A DNA stretch of 48,773 nucleotides from Acidovorax facilis (GCF_023913775.1 NZ_JAMXAX010000026.1:1-48773); one strand, 5' to 3'. Shown: positions 1 through 8,927, counted from the first letter of the stretch. The notes: generated by a model not told the origin, from the sequence alone. Numbers and translations are program-made.

Positions 1-388
1 GAAACGCACCGCCCTGTTGCACGCCGAACTCTCCCACGCCATCGCCACCCTGGGCCACGGCGACATGCTGGTGATCGGCGACGTGGGCCTGCCCATCCCG
101 CCCGGCCCGCGCCGCATCGACCTGGCGCTCACCCCCGGCATCCCGGCCGTGGCCGATGTGCTGCGGGTGGTGCTGGAAGAAATGCAGGTCGAAAAAACCC
201 TGATCGCCACCGAAGCGGTGGAGCGAAATGGAGGCCAACTGCCCGCCTGGTGCCATCTCCCGGTGCAGCCCCAGACCGTATCGCACGACGACTTCAAGCG
301 CTTGACCCAACAGGCCCGCGTGATGGTGCGCACGGGCGAGTGCACCCCGTACGCCAACGTAATCCTGGTGGCGGGCGTGACGTTCTGA
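1..388 (+). CDS. rbsD: D-ribose pyranase (5' end cut by two bases)
   Basis: Cytoplasmic enzyme that interconverts the pyranose and furanose forms of D-ribose so that ribokinase can use it. The protein is colinear with E. coli RbsD: an N-terminal LGHGD segment holding the catalytic histidine, the GLPIP stretch, RIDLALTPGIP, the EMQVEK segment, and a C-terminus SGEC/TGEC-TPYAN-ILVAGVTF typical of the family. Base 1 (g) followed by AAA CGC ACC reads as the last base of an ATG and then K-R-T, matching the usual MKK/MKR start, so only two bases of the start codon are missing; the TTG at 17 is not needed as a start. Genes for ribose transport or rbsK would be expected upstream, outside the window. 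About 128 residues, normal for the family. Confidence 0.93.
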   Translation, partial: KRTALLHAELSHAIATLGHGDMLVIGDVGLPIPPGPRRIDLALTPGIPAVADVLRVVLEEMQVEKTLIATEAVERNGGQLPAWCHLPVQPQTVSHDDFKRLTQQARVMVRTGECTPYANVILVAGVTF

Positions 389-513
389 TACAGCCGGGGC
401 CGCTGGCCTGCGGGTTTTGGAGGGCTTTGGGCAGGGGCTACCTGCGGTAGGCTGGGCAGCAGCCCACGGCGCGGCGTTGATGCCCGCCACCGAAGCCCCC
501 GAATTCCTGCCCC

Positions 514-1446
514 ATGCCCACCACAGCGCCCCACGATCTCCTGCCCCCCGAAATCACCGTCCTAGAACGCGGCTGGCTGTCGGCCAACAACATCCTCTTC
601 ATCGGCCACCACGACACCGCCATCGTGGACACGGGCTATTGCAGCCATGCCGAGCAGACCGTGGACCTGGTGCGCGGCGCCCTTGCAGGCCGCAGGCTCG
701 ATCGCGTGCTCAACACCCACCTGCACAGCGACCACTGCGGCGGCAACGCGGCGCTGCAAAAGGCCTGGCCCGGCGTGCTTACGGCCATCCCGCCCGGCCA
801 GGCCGACCATGTGCGCCAGTGGGATGCGTACGCGCTGAGCTACACCCCCACAGGCCAGGAATGCCCGCCCTTTCGGGCCGATACGCTGCTGATGCCCGGC
901 TCTTGCGTGCTGCTGGGCGACAAGCCCTGGCAGGTGCATGCCGCGCCGGGGCACGACCCGCATTCGGTGGTGTTGTTCGAGCCCCAGGGCCGCGTGCTGA
1001 TCTCGGCCGATGCGTTGTGGGAAAACGGTTTTGGTGTCGTATTCCCCGAGCTGGAAGGCGATGACGCTTTTGCCGAGGTCGCGGCCACGCTGGATGTGAT
1101 CGAGAAGCTGTCGCCCCAGGTCGTCATCCCAGGCCACGGGCCGGTGTTTGCGGATGCACCCCGTGCCATCGACGGCGCCCGCCGCCGCCTGGACGGCTTT
1201 GTGCGCAACCCCGGCAAGCATGCGCTGTATGCGGCCAAGGTGCTGCTGAAATACAAGCTGCTGGAGTGGCAGCAGATCAGCATGGCCGACCTTACTACCT
1301 GGGCCCAGGCCACGCCCTACTTCGGCATGCTGCGCCAAGCCCATTTCGGCGATCAGCCCGAGGATGCGTGGCTGCAGGACTTGGCCGATGATTTAGTGCG
1401 GTCTGGAGCAGCGCTGCGTCAGGGGGAGATCCTGCACAACGTGTGA
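514..1446 (+). CDS. MBL-fold metallo-hydrolase
   Basis: A 310-residue hydrolase of the metallo-beta-lactamase superfamily. The zinc-site motif THLHSDHCGG (H69, H71, D73, H74), a later histidine in APGHD (about H147), the bridging aspartate in ISADALW (about D166) and the final histidine in VIPGHGP (about H208) are all present and in order, so both metal sites look intact. There is no signal peptide, so it should act in the cytoplasm. A C-terminal helical tail of about 90 residues follows the core. Family members include glyoxalase II-like and other thioester or lactone hydrolases; the substrate cannot be read from the sequence. It follows rbsD by 125 bases with no visible purine-rich ribosome site before the ATG. 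Confidence 0.85.
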   Translation: MPTTAPHDLLPPEITVLERGWLSANNILFIGHHDTAIVDTGYCSHAEQTVDLVRGALAGRRLDRVLNTHLHSDHCGGNAALQKAWPGVLTAIPPGQADHVRQWDAYALSYTPTGQECPPFRADTLLMPGSCVLLGDKPWQVHAAPGHDPHSVVLFEPQGRVLISADALWENGFGVVFPELEGDDAFAEVAATLDVIEKLSPQVVIPGHGPVFADAPRAIDGARRRLDGFVRNPGKHALYAAKVLLKYKLLEWQQISMADLTTWAQATPYFGMLRQAHFGDQPEDAWLQDLADDLVRSGAALRQGEILHNV

Positions 1447-1751
1447 TTGGGCTTAGCAGTGTCTGGGGCAGCTTTGGGCCCTAAGCAGTCATGCGACCCT
1501 ATAGGCCGACCTGTGATCGGGGTCCGTTTCTTCCACCTCACTATCGTTTTCAGGTTGATTTCATGGCGCGCAGAAAGCGTTGACTATTTTGTATTGATCG
1601 ACGGACAACCTTTGTCGTTGTGGCACTTCCGTGCAGAATCTGGCCCATAATGCTTCCTTCTATTCAAGGTAAAAGATTGCACCATCAAAACTTGCGATCA
1701 AACACCTAGTCTACAGTTGTTGATGGCCCCACAACCAATTAGGAGAAATTC
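1447..1751. other. Intergenic leader of the catalase gene
   Basis: About 305 bases, clearly more AT-rich than the flanking genes. AGGAG at 1741-1745 is a good ribosome binding site six bases before the catalase ATG. CATAAT at 1646-1651 and TTGACT at 1580-1585 resemble sigma-70 hexamers but are not correctly spaced to each other, so no promoter is called. No convincing ORF or RNA structure is seen. Confidence 0.5.
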
Positions 1752-3281
1752 ATGAGCGACGACACCAAAAAGTGCCCCGTAACCCACATGACTACTGACT
1801 TCGGCGCCCCCGTGGTCACTAACCGCGACAGCCTCACTGCAGGTCCTCGCGGCCCCTTATTGGCTCAGGATGTCTGGCTGAATGAAAAGCTGGCCGGTTT
1901 TGTGCGCGAGGTCATCCCAGAGCGCCGCATGCACGCCAAGGGATCGGGTGCCTTCGGCACATTCACGGTCACGCACGACATCACCAAGTACACCCGCGCT
2001 AAGATTTTCAGCGAGGTAGGAAAGAAGACGGAGATGTTTGCCCGCTTCACTACGGTAGCTGGGGAGCGCGGTGCGGCCGATGCCGAGCGCGATATCCGTG
2101 GTTTTGCTCTGAAGTTCTATACCGAAGAGGGAAACTGGGACATGGTGGGCAATAACACTCCGGTGTTCTTCATCCGCGATCCTCGCCAGTTCCCTGATCT
2201 GAATAAGGCCGTCAAACGCGACCCTCGCACAAACTTGCGCAGCGCCACCAACAATTGGGATTACTGGACGCTTCTGCCCGAAGCTCTGCACCAAGTCACT
2301 GTCGTCATGAGCGATCGCGGCATCCCTGCCAGCTACCGTCATATGCACGGTTTCAGCTCGCACACCTACAGCCTCTGGAACCAGGCCGGCGAGCGTTTCT
2401 GGGTCAAGATGCATTTCCGGACCCAGCAGGGCATCAAGAACCTTACCGATGCAGAGGCCGGCGAATTGGTCGCCCAGGATCGTGAAAGCCATCAGCGCGA
2501 TCTGTATGAAGCCATCGAACGTGGCGAATATCCCAAGTGGACGATGTTTATTCAGGTCATGCCAGAGGCTGATGCGGAGAAGTACGCCTTGCATCCGTTC
2601 GATCTGACCAAGGTCTGGTACAAGGGCGACTATCCGCTCATCGAAGTTGGTGAGTTCGAGCTGAACAAAAACTCCGAGAACTTTTTCGCCGACGTTGAAC
2701 AGGTGGCCTTTTCCCCTAGCAATCTGGTACCTGGTATCGGTGTCAGTCCGGACCGTATGCTGCAAGCACGCCTTTTCAACTACGCCGATGCTCAGCGCTA
2801 TCGACTGGGCGTAAATTACCACCAGATCCCTGTCAATCAGGCTCGCTGCCCAGTGCACAGCAACCACCGCGATGGTCAGGGGCGGGTCGATGGCAACTAT
2901 GGTGCTTTGCCGCACTACGAACCCAACAGCTTTGGCCAATGGCAGGGCCAGCCGCAGTTCTCGGAGCCGCCGCTCAAGCTCACCGGCAATGCAGCCCACT
3001 GGAGCTACGACAAAGATGACCACAACTACTTCGAGCAACCTGGCAAGTTGTTCCGTCTAATGAACGACGGTCAGAAGGAAGCGCTTTTTGGCAACACCGG
3101 CAGAGCCATGGGCGACGCTCCAGAGTTCATCAAGTTCCGTCACATCCGCAATTGCCACGCCGCAGACCCTGCATACGGTGCAGGCGTAGCCAAGGCCCTG
3201 GGCATCAACCTTGAAAAGGCACTGGCCTCAAAAAAGGATGACCCTATGTACGGAAACCCACTGGTCGCCCTGCCTGCGTAG
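1752..3281 (+). CDS. katA: Monofunctional haem catalase
   Basis: Disproportionates hydrogen peroxide to water and oxygen. The 509-residue length fits the small-subunit (clade 3) catalases. Active-site histidine is H61 in [13 protein letters not shown], the distal asparagine N134 in [10 protein letters not shown], and the proximal haem ligand Y344 lies in [14 protein letters not shown]. The start ATG is fixed by an AGGAG six bases upstream and by the typical N-terminus with no signal peptide. The gene stands alone and ends at a perfect 13-base-pair terminator. Composition is lower in GC than most neighbours (34 of 60 bases in 1861-1920, against about 39 of 60 in sampled genes such as the GST and cca), and so is the adjacent lysR, which may reflect a different history. 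A LysR gene lies convergent just downstream, but not in the divergent arrangement of oxyR-katG; direct control is not shown. Confidence 0.96.
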   Translation: MSDDTKKCPVTHMTTDFGAPVVTNRDSLTAGPRGPLLAQDVWLNEKLAGFVREVIPERRMHAKGSGAFGTFTVTHDITKYTRAKIFSEVGKKTEMFARFTTVAGERGAADAERDIRGFALKFYTEEGNWDMVGNNTPVFFIRDPRQFPDLNKAVKRDPRTNLRSATNNWDYWTLLPEALHQVTVVMSDRGIPASYRHMHGFSSHTYSLWNQAGERFWVKMHFRTQQGIKNLTDAEAGELVAQDRESHQRDLYEAIERGEYPKWTMFIQVMPEADAEKYALHPFDLTKVWYKGDYPLIEVGEFELNKNSENFFADVEQVAFSPSNLVPGIGVSPDRMLQARLFNYADAQRYRLGVNYHQIPVNQARCPVHSNHRDGQGRVDGNYGALPHYEPNSFGQWQGQPQFSEPPLKLTGNAAHWSYDKDDHNYFEQPGKLFRLMNDGQKEALFGNTGRAMGDAPEFIKFRHIRNCHAADPAYGAGVAKALGINLEKALASKKDDPMYGNPLVALPA

Positions 3282-3301
3282 TAAAAGCGCCGGAAGTATG
3301 A

Positions 3302-3333
3302 AAAAGAGCCTTGGTAGACGCCAAGGCTCTTTT
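3302..3333. terminator. Strong bidirectional intrinsic terminator
   Basis: A perfect 13-base-pair inverted repeat: AAAAGAGCCTTGG (3302-3314), loop TAGACG, CCAAGGCTCTTTT (3321-3333). The A-run on one side and T-run on the other allow it to end transcription of the catalase gene from the left and of the convergent lysR gene from the right. It starts 20 bases after the catalase stop. Confidence 0.93.
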
Positions 3334-3407
3334 CTCACACCGTCAACTAAGTCAGGTTCTTCAGTCATTGGCAAGCAACCTCATCTGGTCAGATCGATGT
3401 CGACTTG

Positions 3408-4307
3408 CTAGGGAGTCACGTAGTCTTGTAGCCCCTTCAACAGTGCATCAAATGTCACCTTGCAGCTCGGGTTATTGCGCAGATCTTCGTGCATGGTGAG
3501 CCAGGTCTCCAGGCTCAGCGGAATGCTGCCAGGCAATATGTTCACCAGATTCAGGTCGCGCGCCGCTATATGCATTTGGCACACGCCAATACCGCAGCCA
3601 GCTCGGATCAGCGCAATCTGTGCCATGTCGTTGTCGGTACGCACCGCAAAGTTTTCGCGGTTCCAGATTGGGAATGCCTTGCGTGCGGCACGCACGAACG
3701 GCGTCTCTTCATCAAAGCCAATCAGCGCGTGCTGAGCCAGATCAGCCAGAGAGCTGGGAGTCCCGTGCTTGTCCAGATAGCGTTTGTGCGCATGAAAGCC
3801 AAGTGGCATCACTCCAACGCATCGGGCAATTAGTTGCTCCTGTCTGGGCTGTGTCATGCGCACGGCGATGTCGGCTTCGCGCTGCAGGAGGTCCTGCACC
3901 CTGTTGGTCAGCACCAGTTCTACCGTCAGGTCCGGGTGTGTGTCCTGCAGTTTCGCCAGGATAGGTGGTAATACCTCTTGCCCTATCACCTCGCTGGCCG
4001 TAACTCGCACTGTGCCTTGGATACCTGAGCCTTGGCTTTCGGCCGCGCGCTTCAGCGCAGCGGCAGCGCTGTACATGGTCAGGGCAAACGGCTGCAGCGC
4101 TAGCGCCGCCTCGGTGGGTAGTAGCCCCGTTTGCGAACGGGTAAACAGCGTCACGCCCAATGCTGTTTCCAGTGCGTCGACATGCCGCCCCACGGTGGGC
4201 TGGGCAATTCCCATGGAGCGCGCTGCACCGGACAGCGAGCCCTCTTCCAGTACGCCCCAAAAGGTGCGATACAGCTCCCAGCCAATATCGGTGTTGTTGA
4301 TGGTCAT
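3408..4307 (-). CDS. LysR-family transcriptional regulator
   Basis: DNA-binding regulator of about 299 residues. The N-terminal winged helix-turn-helix is clear: FWGVLEEGSLSGAARSMG, then QPTVGRHVDALE, then LGVTLFTRSQTGLLPT. The rest is the LysR substrate-binding domain, with GTVRVTASEVIG opening it and the ADIAVRMTQP segment conserved in the family. The ATG at 4305-4307 (start MTINNTDIG) is preferred to the in-frame GTG at 4331, which would add eight residues and lack a ribosome site; neither start has a strong Shine-Dalgarno. The gene is divergent from the epimerase-like gene at 4404, which is its most likely target by the usual LysR arrangement. A palindrome overlaps its own start codon. 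Effector unknown. Confidence 0.88.
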   Translation of the reverse strand: MTINNTDIGWELYRTFWGVLEEGSLSGAARSMGIAQPTVGRHVDALETALGVTLFTRSQTGLLPTEAALALQPFALTMYSAAAALKRAAESQGSGIQGTVRVTASEVIGQEVLPPILAKLQDTHPDLTVELVLTNRVQDLLQREADIAVRMTQPRQEQLIARCVGVMPLGFHAHKRYLDKHGTPSSLADLAQHALIGFDEETPFVRAARKAFPIWNRENFAVRTDNDMAQIALIRAGCGIGVCQMHIAARDLNLVNILPGSIPLSLETWLTMHEDLRNNPSCKVTFDALLKGLQDYVTP

Positions 4308-4320
4308 ACGAAAATGTATG
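4305..4320. promoter_or_regulatory. Palindrome over the lysR start codon (possible LysR operator)
   Basis: CATAC-N6-GTATG, a perfect five-base-pair inverted repeat whose left arm includes the lysR start codon (minus strand). It sits in the 96-base divergent region shared with the gene at 4404. Spacing is one base short of the classical T-N11-A LysR box, so binding by this LysR protein is an inference. Confidence 0.4.
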
Positions 4321-4403
4321 GCGACTATCACATCTTGGTCAATTGCTTAATAGCAGTGCCCGCTAGAAACTCCTTGCCATCGCAACACATCCGGGGGTAA
4401 TGA

Positions 4404-5387
4404 ATGGAAAGCAACACGGCCTTGGTTCTAGGAGCCACCGGCGGCATTGGTGGCGAAATGGCTCGGCAATTACGCGATGCTGGCTGGACAGTGCGTGCAT
4501 TGCGCCGAAGCGGTGAGCAGCAAATTGAGCGGCGCGACGCCATGAACCGCGAGGACGTGCTGGCAGCAGCAGAAGGCTGTTCCGTCATAGTGCACGCAGT
4601 CAACCCACCCGGTTATCGTCGTTGGGGTGAGCTGGTACTGCCCATGCTGGACAACACCATCGCCGCCGCGCATGCTAACGGAGCTACTATCGTGCTGCCT
4701 GGCACAGTCTACAACTACGGTCCCAGCTCCTTTCCCACGTTACATGAGGATTCACCGCAGCAGCCCATCACCCGGAAGGGAAGCATACGTGTGGAGATGG
4801 AGCAGCGTCTGAAGCAGGCCAGCAGCCAGAACTGCAGAGTGCTCCTGGTGCGTGCGGGGGACTTCTTCGGACCCAAGCTGGGCAGTAGCTGGTTCTCGCA
4901 GGGCATGCTAAAGCCCGGTCAGCCGGTTAAGTCTATTAGTGTGCCCAACGCACCCGGCATGGGCCACCAGTGGTCTTACCTACCCGACGTAGCCCGCACT
5001 ATGGTGGAGCTGTTGCAGCTGCGTAGCACGTTGGATCCCTTTGCCGCCTTCCACACGGCCGGTCATTGGGACGCAGACGGCACCCAGTTGGCGGAAGCGA
5101 TCTGCCGCGTGGTAGTCAAGCGCGGAGGAGTCAAGCCCAAAGTGAGAGCCTTCCCCTGGTGGCTTACCGTGCTTGCTGCGCCCTTTGTACCGACCCTGCG
5201 AGAGCTATGTCAGATGCGCTATTTGTGGAGCACGCGGGTAAAGATGAGCAACGCCAAGCTGGTCTCGACGCTTGGGCATGAGCCGCATACGCCGCTGGAT
5301 GAGGCGGTGGAGGCCGCCTTGGAAGGTATGGGGTGCTTGCAGACGACGCCTGTGCGCAAGTTAAGCACCGTCAACAGTGATGGCTAA
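4404..5387 (+). CDS. NAD(P)-dependent epimerase/dehydratase-like protein
   Basis: A 327-residue protein of the extended or atypical short-chain dehydrogenase type. The N-terminal dinucleotide-binding loop is VLGATGGIGGEMARQL, followed by an arginine-rich stretch WTVRALRRSG that would favour NADP. GTVYNYGP holds the family's YxxxK-region tyrosine equivalent, although the classical downstream lysine is not obvious (TRKGSIRVEME follows), so catalytic activity may be altered. There is no signal peptide or transmembrane segment. It is divergent from the LysR gene and probably under its control. The substrate is unknown. Confidence 0.75.
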   Translation: MESNTALVLGATGGIGGEMARQLRDAGWTVRALRRSGEQQIERRDAMNREDVLAAAEGCSVIVHAVNPPGYRRWGELVLPMLDNTIAAAHANGATIVLPGTVYNYGPSSFPTLHEDSPQQPITRKGSIRVEMEQRLKQASSQNCRVLLVRAGDFFGPKLGSSWFSQGMLKPGQPVKSISVPNAPGMGHQWSYLPDVARTMVELLQLRSTLDPFAAFHTAGHWDADGTQLAEAICRVVVKRGGVKPKVRAFPWWLTVLAAPFVPTLRELCQMRYLWSTRVKMSNAKLVSTLGHEPHTPLDEAVEAALEGMGCLQTTPVRKLSTVNSDG

Positions 5388-5544
5388 CGACATCTGTCGC
5401 AAATTTCACAGTGCTTGATTGACTGTGATCAACCTAGACCTGCCTTTCACAGCTACCTACCGGACGACAGCTTCTGGCCGCAAGCAGGCAGCGGGTCGTT
5501 CCTCCGGCCCTCCGCCACCTGCCCAGCAACCCAAGACCACCCCA

Positions 5545-6141
5545 TCAATGCTTGAATTGCTTGTCGCAGCCCGTCACGTGGTTCTTACTGCTGGACATGC
5601 ACTGGTAAAACGACTTCTTGTTGCCCGACGCGCCCTGGCAGTCCGACACGCTGTATTTGCCCTTGGCTTCGCGGATCTTGGGGGCCGTGCTGTCGAAAGC
5701 GGCTTGGGTCATGTAGCCGTCGCGCACGTTCTTCTGACCCACTTCCAGCATCAGGTCGGCCTGGTATTTGATGTTGTCCACAGCGGTGGAGCAGTTGAGC
5801 GCCACCTGTTGGCCATCCACCGTGCCCAGGGACTTTTTGAGCCCCTCGCCAAACTCTTCCACGTCTTTGGAAATCTTCTTGGTGCCGTCTGCGTTGTACT
5901 GGGTGGCACCCGCAGACTTGCCCGCCGTGCCGCTCTTGCTGCCTACACTGCCCGCACTACCACTGGTGCCGTTGTTGCTCTGCAGCTTCATCGGCTCGGC
6001 ATCCTGCTTGGCAGGGGGTGGTTGCGACCCATAGTGGGTCTTGCCATTGGCATCGACCCACTTGTACACCGGCTGCGCGTGGGCGACAGCGCCCAGAACC
6101 ATCACCGCGGCGGCCACGGCCACCCAACCCAGCTTTCTCAT
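5545..6141 (-). CDS. DUF4124 domain-containing exported protein
   Basis: A 198-residue protein with a clear signal peptide (MRKLGWVAVAAAVMVLG, cleaved after the AHA of VAHAQP) and, straight after it, the DUF4124 motif PVYKWVDANGKTHYGSQPP. A glycine/serine/threonine-rich linker (about residues 55-80) leads to a C-terminal region with four cysteines (LNCS, SDCQ, YQCM, TGCD), compatible with two disulfides in the periplasm. GGAGGGGAA upstream is a strong ribosome site for this ATG. DUF4124 proteins are common in Comamonadaceae and function is not established. A palindromic repeat lies between it and the slt gene upstream. Confidence 0.85.
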   Translation of the reverse strand: MRKLGWVAVAAAVMVLGAVAHAQPVYKWVDANGKTHYGSQPPPAKQDAEPMKLQSNNGTSGSAGSVGSKSGTAGKSAGATQYNADGTKKISKDVEEFGEGLKKSLGTVDGQQVALNCSTAVDNIKYQADLMLEVGQKNVRDGYMTQAAFDSTAPKIREAKGKYSVSDCQGASGNKKSFYQCMSSSKNHVTGCDKQFKH

Positions 6142-6160
6142 GGCTTCCCCTCCATTTATT

Positions 6161-6220
6161 GATAAAAACAGGCTCTAGCGCTTATTCAATAAGCGCTGAT
6201 AGCTCTTTTATTTATAGCAT
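6161..6220 (-). repeat. Dispersed palindromic element, copy A (intergenic)
   Basis: Core 6177-6197 is a near-perfect palindrome: AGCGCTTAT, five bases, AAGCGCT. On the minus strand it is preceded by ATAGCATAAAT-like and AGCTATC arms and followed by AGAGCC and a TTTTT run, the same layout as the other copies. It lies 12 bases beyond the slt stop, where hairpin plus T-run could also end slt transcription. Confidence 0.85.
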
Positions 6221-6231
6221 CCACTCAACAA

Positions 6232-8214
6232 TCAAGGCAGATCCTTGTTCACCTCCGGCGCCGCCGCATCGCGCGGGCCGATGGTGCCCAGTCGGCTCTT
6301 GAGCGACTGAGGCTGGCCGGTCAGCATGGCGGCATAGTTGGTGGTGTTGGACAGCACCTTCTTCACGTAGTCGCGCGTTTCGGCAAACGGCACGTTTTCG
6401 GCCCAGATGGAGGCGTCCAGCACGGGGCCGTTGCGCCAACTGCGCGGGCGGCCCGGGCCGGCGTTGTAGGCGGCGGCGGCCATGGGCATGGAGCCCGCAA
6501 AGTCGTCCAGAGCGAGCTTGAGGTAGGCCGTGCCGATGGTGATGTTGGTGTCGCGGTCGTTGATCTGGTCGGCCGTGAAGCCGTTCAAACCGATCTTTTT
6601 GGCCGTCCAGCGCGCAGTGGCGGGCATGACCTGCATCAGGCCCGATGCGCCCACATGCGAGCGCGCGTCCATGATGAAGCGGCTTTCCTGGCGGATCAGG
6701 CCGTACACATAGGCAGGGTCTAGGCCGATGCCGTTGGCACGCTCCACGACTGCGTTGCGGAAGGGGGTGGGGAAGCGCTGGCTCGTCTCGATGAACCCCT
6801 TGGTGCGTTCGCTGGTGTTGATGCAGCGGTCCCACACCTCGCGCTGGCACGCAAAATCGGCGGCGGCCAGCAGTTCGCGGTCGGCCATGCCACCGCTCTG
6901 GTGCAGGTTGGTGGTGTAGTTCCACTCGCGCACGCCCTCGCTGCGCAGGCCGAGCAGGATGGCGTACAGGCCACGGTTGAGCCCGGGGTTGGCGCGGGCG
7001 GCGGCTTTTTCTTCGGTCGTCAGCGGCGCAGGGGCCGGGGGCGTGGTGATGCGCTGGCCCAGTTCCTCCAGCGCCAGCATCTCGTAAAAGCCGCGGGTGC
7101 TGGCGATGGCCTCCAGCAACTGGCGGGCCTCGGCGCGGTCGGTCTCGCTGGGCTTTCCTGCCAGCAGCGAGCGGGCCTTCCAGTACGCCCAGGTACTGTC
7201 CTGGCGGGCTTCGGCACTCATGGCGTCCACGGCCTTGCCCACCGCCTTCCACTGGCCGGCACGCAATGCAGCGCGCACCTTCCAGCCCAGCAACTCGTCG
7301 TTCAGATCGCTGTCTTTGGTCACGTTGGCAAAGTAGCCCGCAGCGCTGCCCGAGAGCTTTTGCGCAGCGGCCTTGCCGATCACGCCCCAGGCCCAGTTGC
7401 GCTCTTCGGGCGTCAGGTGCACGCTCCATTTGCTGTCGAGCTGCTGCGCGGCGCCGTCGGGGTCGCCGCCCGCCAGCTTGATCAGGGCCAGCAGCACCAG
7501 CTCCTGGCGGGCGTTACCGCGTGCCGTAGCGCGCGACAGCAGGAACTTGGTGGGGGCGTCCAGCACTTCTTTGAGCAGTGGTAGCGAGTCGGGCGAGACG
7601 ATCTCGACCGCATTGCGCACCACACGCTGCCGGTTGGCCTCCACGCCCAGGCGCGCCTTGCGCCAGATGTCGAGCGCAGTGAGTTTTTTGTAACCGTAGA
7701 GTTCACCTGCCGCATGGGTGCAGCCGTCGTCGGCGTCGCGGATGGCATACCAGTTGCTGCGCACATCGTCGCCCACCGTGGCGGGTGCCGTACCTTTGAT
7801 CTGGTCGATGAGCAAGGCATAACAGCGCACCTCGCGGTCGTCGGACATGCGGTAGCTGGGGTGCTGCTCGGCAAACTGCGCCCAGTTGCGCCGCTGGCCC
7901 AGCAGCAGCAGCCAGTCGTTGCGCATGCGGTCTTCCTGGTAGCTGCCAGCGTAGCGTTGCATGAAGGACTGGATTTCGGCGGGTTGGGCCTCGCCGAGGC
8001 GGGCTTTCAGCTCCCAATAAGCCGCCCAGGGCTCCAGCGCATGGCCGCGGGCGGAGGGCAGCAGCTGTGCGAGCTTGTTGCGGTCGCCTTTGCGAAACGC
8101 CTGCTGCATCTCCAGCAGGGTATCGTCACCCTTGTTTTGCGCCTGGACAAGGGGCACAGCGGTGGCCAGCAGGGCGCTGGCGACAAGGGGTGTCAGAATT
8201 CGAAACAATTGCAT
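6232..8214 (-). CDS. slt: Soluble lytic murein transglycosylase (Slt70 type)
   Basis: Periplasmic enzyme that cleaves the MurNAc-GlcNAc bond of peptidoglycan with formation of a 1,6-anhydro end. Residues 1-25 form a signal peptide ending VQAQ. Residues about 30-470 are the alpha-helical superhelix (doughnut) typical of Slt70, and the C-terminal lysozyme-like domain carries the catalytic glutamate E510 in YGLIRQESRF, then GASGLMQVMPATA and AYNAGPGRPRSW. The 660-residue length is normal. It starts only 14 bases from the divergent cyclo-ligase gene, and the bases before its ATG (ATAATTCCCCC on its own strand) contain no Shine-Dalgarno sequence. Confidence 0.93.
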   Translation of the reverse strand: MQLFRILTPLVASALLATAVPLVQAQNKGDDTLLEMQQAFRKGDRNKLAQLLPSARGHALEPWAAYWELKARLGEAQPAEIQSFMQRYAGSYQEDRMRNDWLLLLGQRRNWAQFAEQHPSYRMSDDREVRCYALLIDQIKGTAPATVGDDVRSNWYAIRDADDGCTHAAGELYGYKKLTALDIWRKARLGVEANRQRVVRNAVEIVSPDSLPLLKEVLDAPTKFLLSRATARGNARQELVLLALIKLAGGDPDGAAQQLDSKWSVHLTPEERNWAWGVIGKAAAQKLSGSAAGYFANVTKDSDLNDELLGWKVRAALRAGQWKAVGKAVDAMSAEARQDSTWAYWKARSLLAGKPSETDRAEARQLLEAIASTRGFYEMLALEELGQRITTPPAPAPLTTEEKAAARANPGLNRGLYAILLGLRSEGVREWNYTTNLHQSGGMADRELLAAADFACQREVWDRCINTSERTKGFIETSQRFPTPFRNAVVERANGIGLDPAYVYGLIRQESRFIMDARSHVGASGLMQVMPATARWTAKKIGLNGFTADQINDRDTNITIGTAYLKLALDDFAGSMPMAAAAYNAGPGRPRSWRNGPVLDASIWAENVPFAETRDYVKKVLSNTTNYAAMLTGQPQSLKSRLGTIGPRDAAAPEVNKDLP

Positions 8215-8228
8215 GGGGGAATTATCTG

Positions 8229-8801
8229 ATGGACAAAGCAGCCCTTCGGCGCGCGTTGATAGAAGAACGCCTCAACTTGCCTGATCGCCTACAGCGATCC
8301 GACCTGTTACAGCAGGTGATGCGCATCTGGCTGGTGAACCGGCCCGACACTGTGATCGGCGCCTATTGGCCCATCAAAGGCGAGTTTGACCCACTGCCCG
8401 CCCTGCACCGCTGGAAGGAAGACGGCGAGCTGCTGGACGAACCGCAGCGCCGCCGCATCGGCCTGCCGGTGGTCAACAAGGTGCACAAAACGCTGACCTT
8501 CCACGCCTGGCACCCCGGCTGTCCCATGGAAGAAGACGCCTACGGCATCCCCAAGCCCAAGGACACCGAGGTCATCGTGCCCACACTGCTGTTTGTTCCG
8601 TGCGTGGGCTACGCGCCGGGTGGCTACCGGCTGGGCTATGGCGGTGGGTTTTACGACCGCACGCTGGCCACGCTGCAACCCAAGCCGTTCACCGTGGGCT
8701 TGGGCTTCACCCATGGCTACCTGGATGATTTCGAGCCTGAGGAGTTCGACCTGCCGCTCGACGCCATCCTGAACGACAACGGGGTAGTCTGGCCTGTCTG
8801 A
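8229..8801 (+). CDS. 5-formyltetrahydrofolate cyclo-ligase
   Basis: Converts 5-formyltetrahydrofolate to 5,10-methenyltetrahydrofolate with ATP, returning the storage form to the one-carbon pool (E. coli homologue YgfA/Fau). The family signatures are an N-terminal RRALIEERLNLP region, IGAYWPIKGEFDP, and a C-terminal PCVGYAPGGYRLGYGGGFYDRTL that holds the ATP/metal loop. The 190-residue length is typical. GGGGGAATT lies just upstream and serves as its ribosome site; these bases also form the start region of the divergent slt gene. Confidence 0.93.
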   Translation: MDKAALRRALIEERLNLPDRLQRSDLLQQVMRIWLVNRPDTVIGAYWPIKGEFDPLPALHRWKEDGELLDEPQRRRIGLPVVNKVHKTLTFHAWHPGCPMEEDAYGIPKPKDTEVIVPTLLFVPCVGYAPGGYRLGYGGGFYDRTLATLQPKPFTVGLGFTHGYLDDFEPEEFDLPLDAILNDNGVVWPV

Positions 8802-8829
8802 GCGGCCAGACCGGCTCCTCGGGGCCCGG

Positions 8830-8862
8830 TGATGCGCGCTACGCATCATTCAGGCCTTTTTT
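8830..8862 (+). terminator. Probable terminator after the cyclo-ligase gene
   Basis: Stem TGATGCG (8830-8836), loop CGCTA, stem CGCATCA (8842-8848), followed after a short spacer by a run of T ending at 8862. The gap between stem and T-run makes it weaker than the catalase terminator. Confidence 0.5.
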
Positions 8863-8927
8863 GGCATCGCTGGCGCATCGCGCAGCCGCTAGCATGGCGA
8901 GCTGACCTTCATTTTTCAGGTGCCCCC

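Noticed and set aside
1621..1636. Sigma-54-like TGGCAC-N-TGCA upstream of the catalase gene
   Set aside because: GG to GC spacing is one base short and the TT before GC is missing, so the -24/-12 rule is not met.
1447..1650. Short open frame in the catalase leader
   Set aside because: No ribosome site, no similarity recognised, and composition fits intergenic DNA.
1857..3038. 393-codon antisense frame opposite the catalase gene
   Set aside because: Catalase is certain on the plus strand and the antisense product resembles nothing known.
5406..5428. Inverted repeat TCACAGT-N9-ACTGTGA as a terminator between convergent genes
   Set aside because: Weak seven-base-pair stem with no T-run on either side; could be chance.
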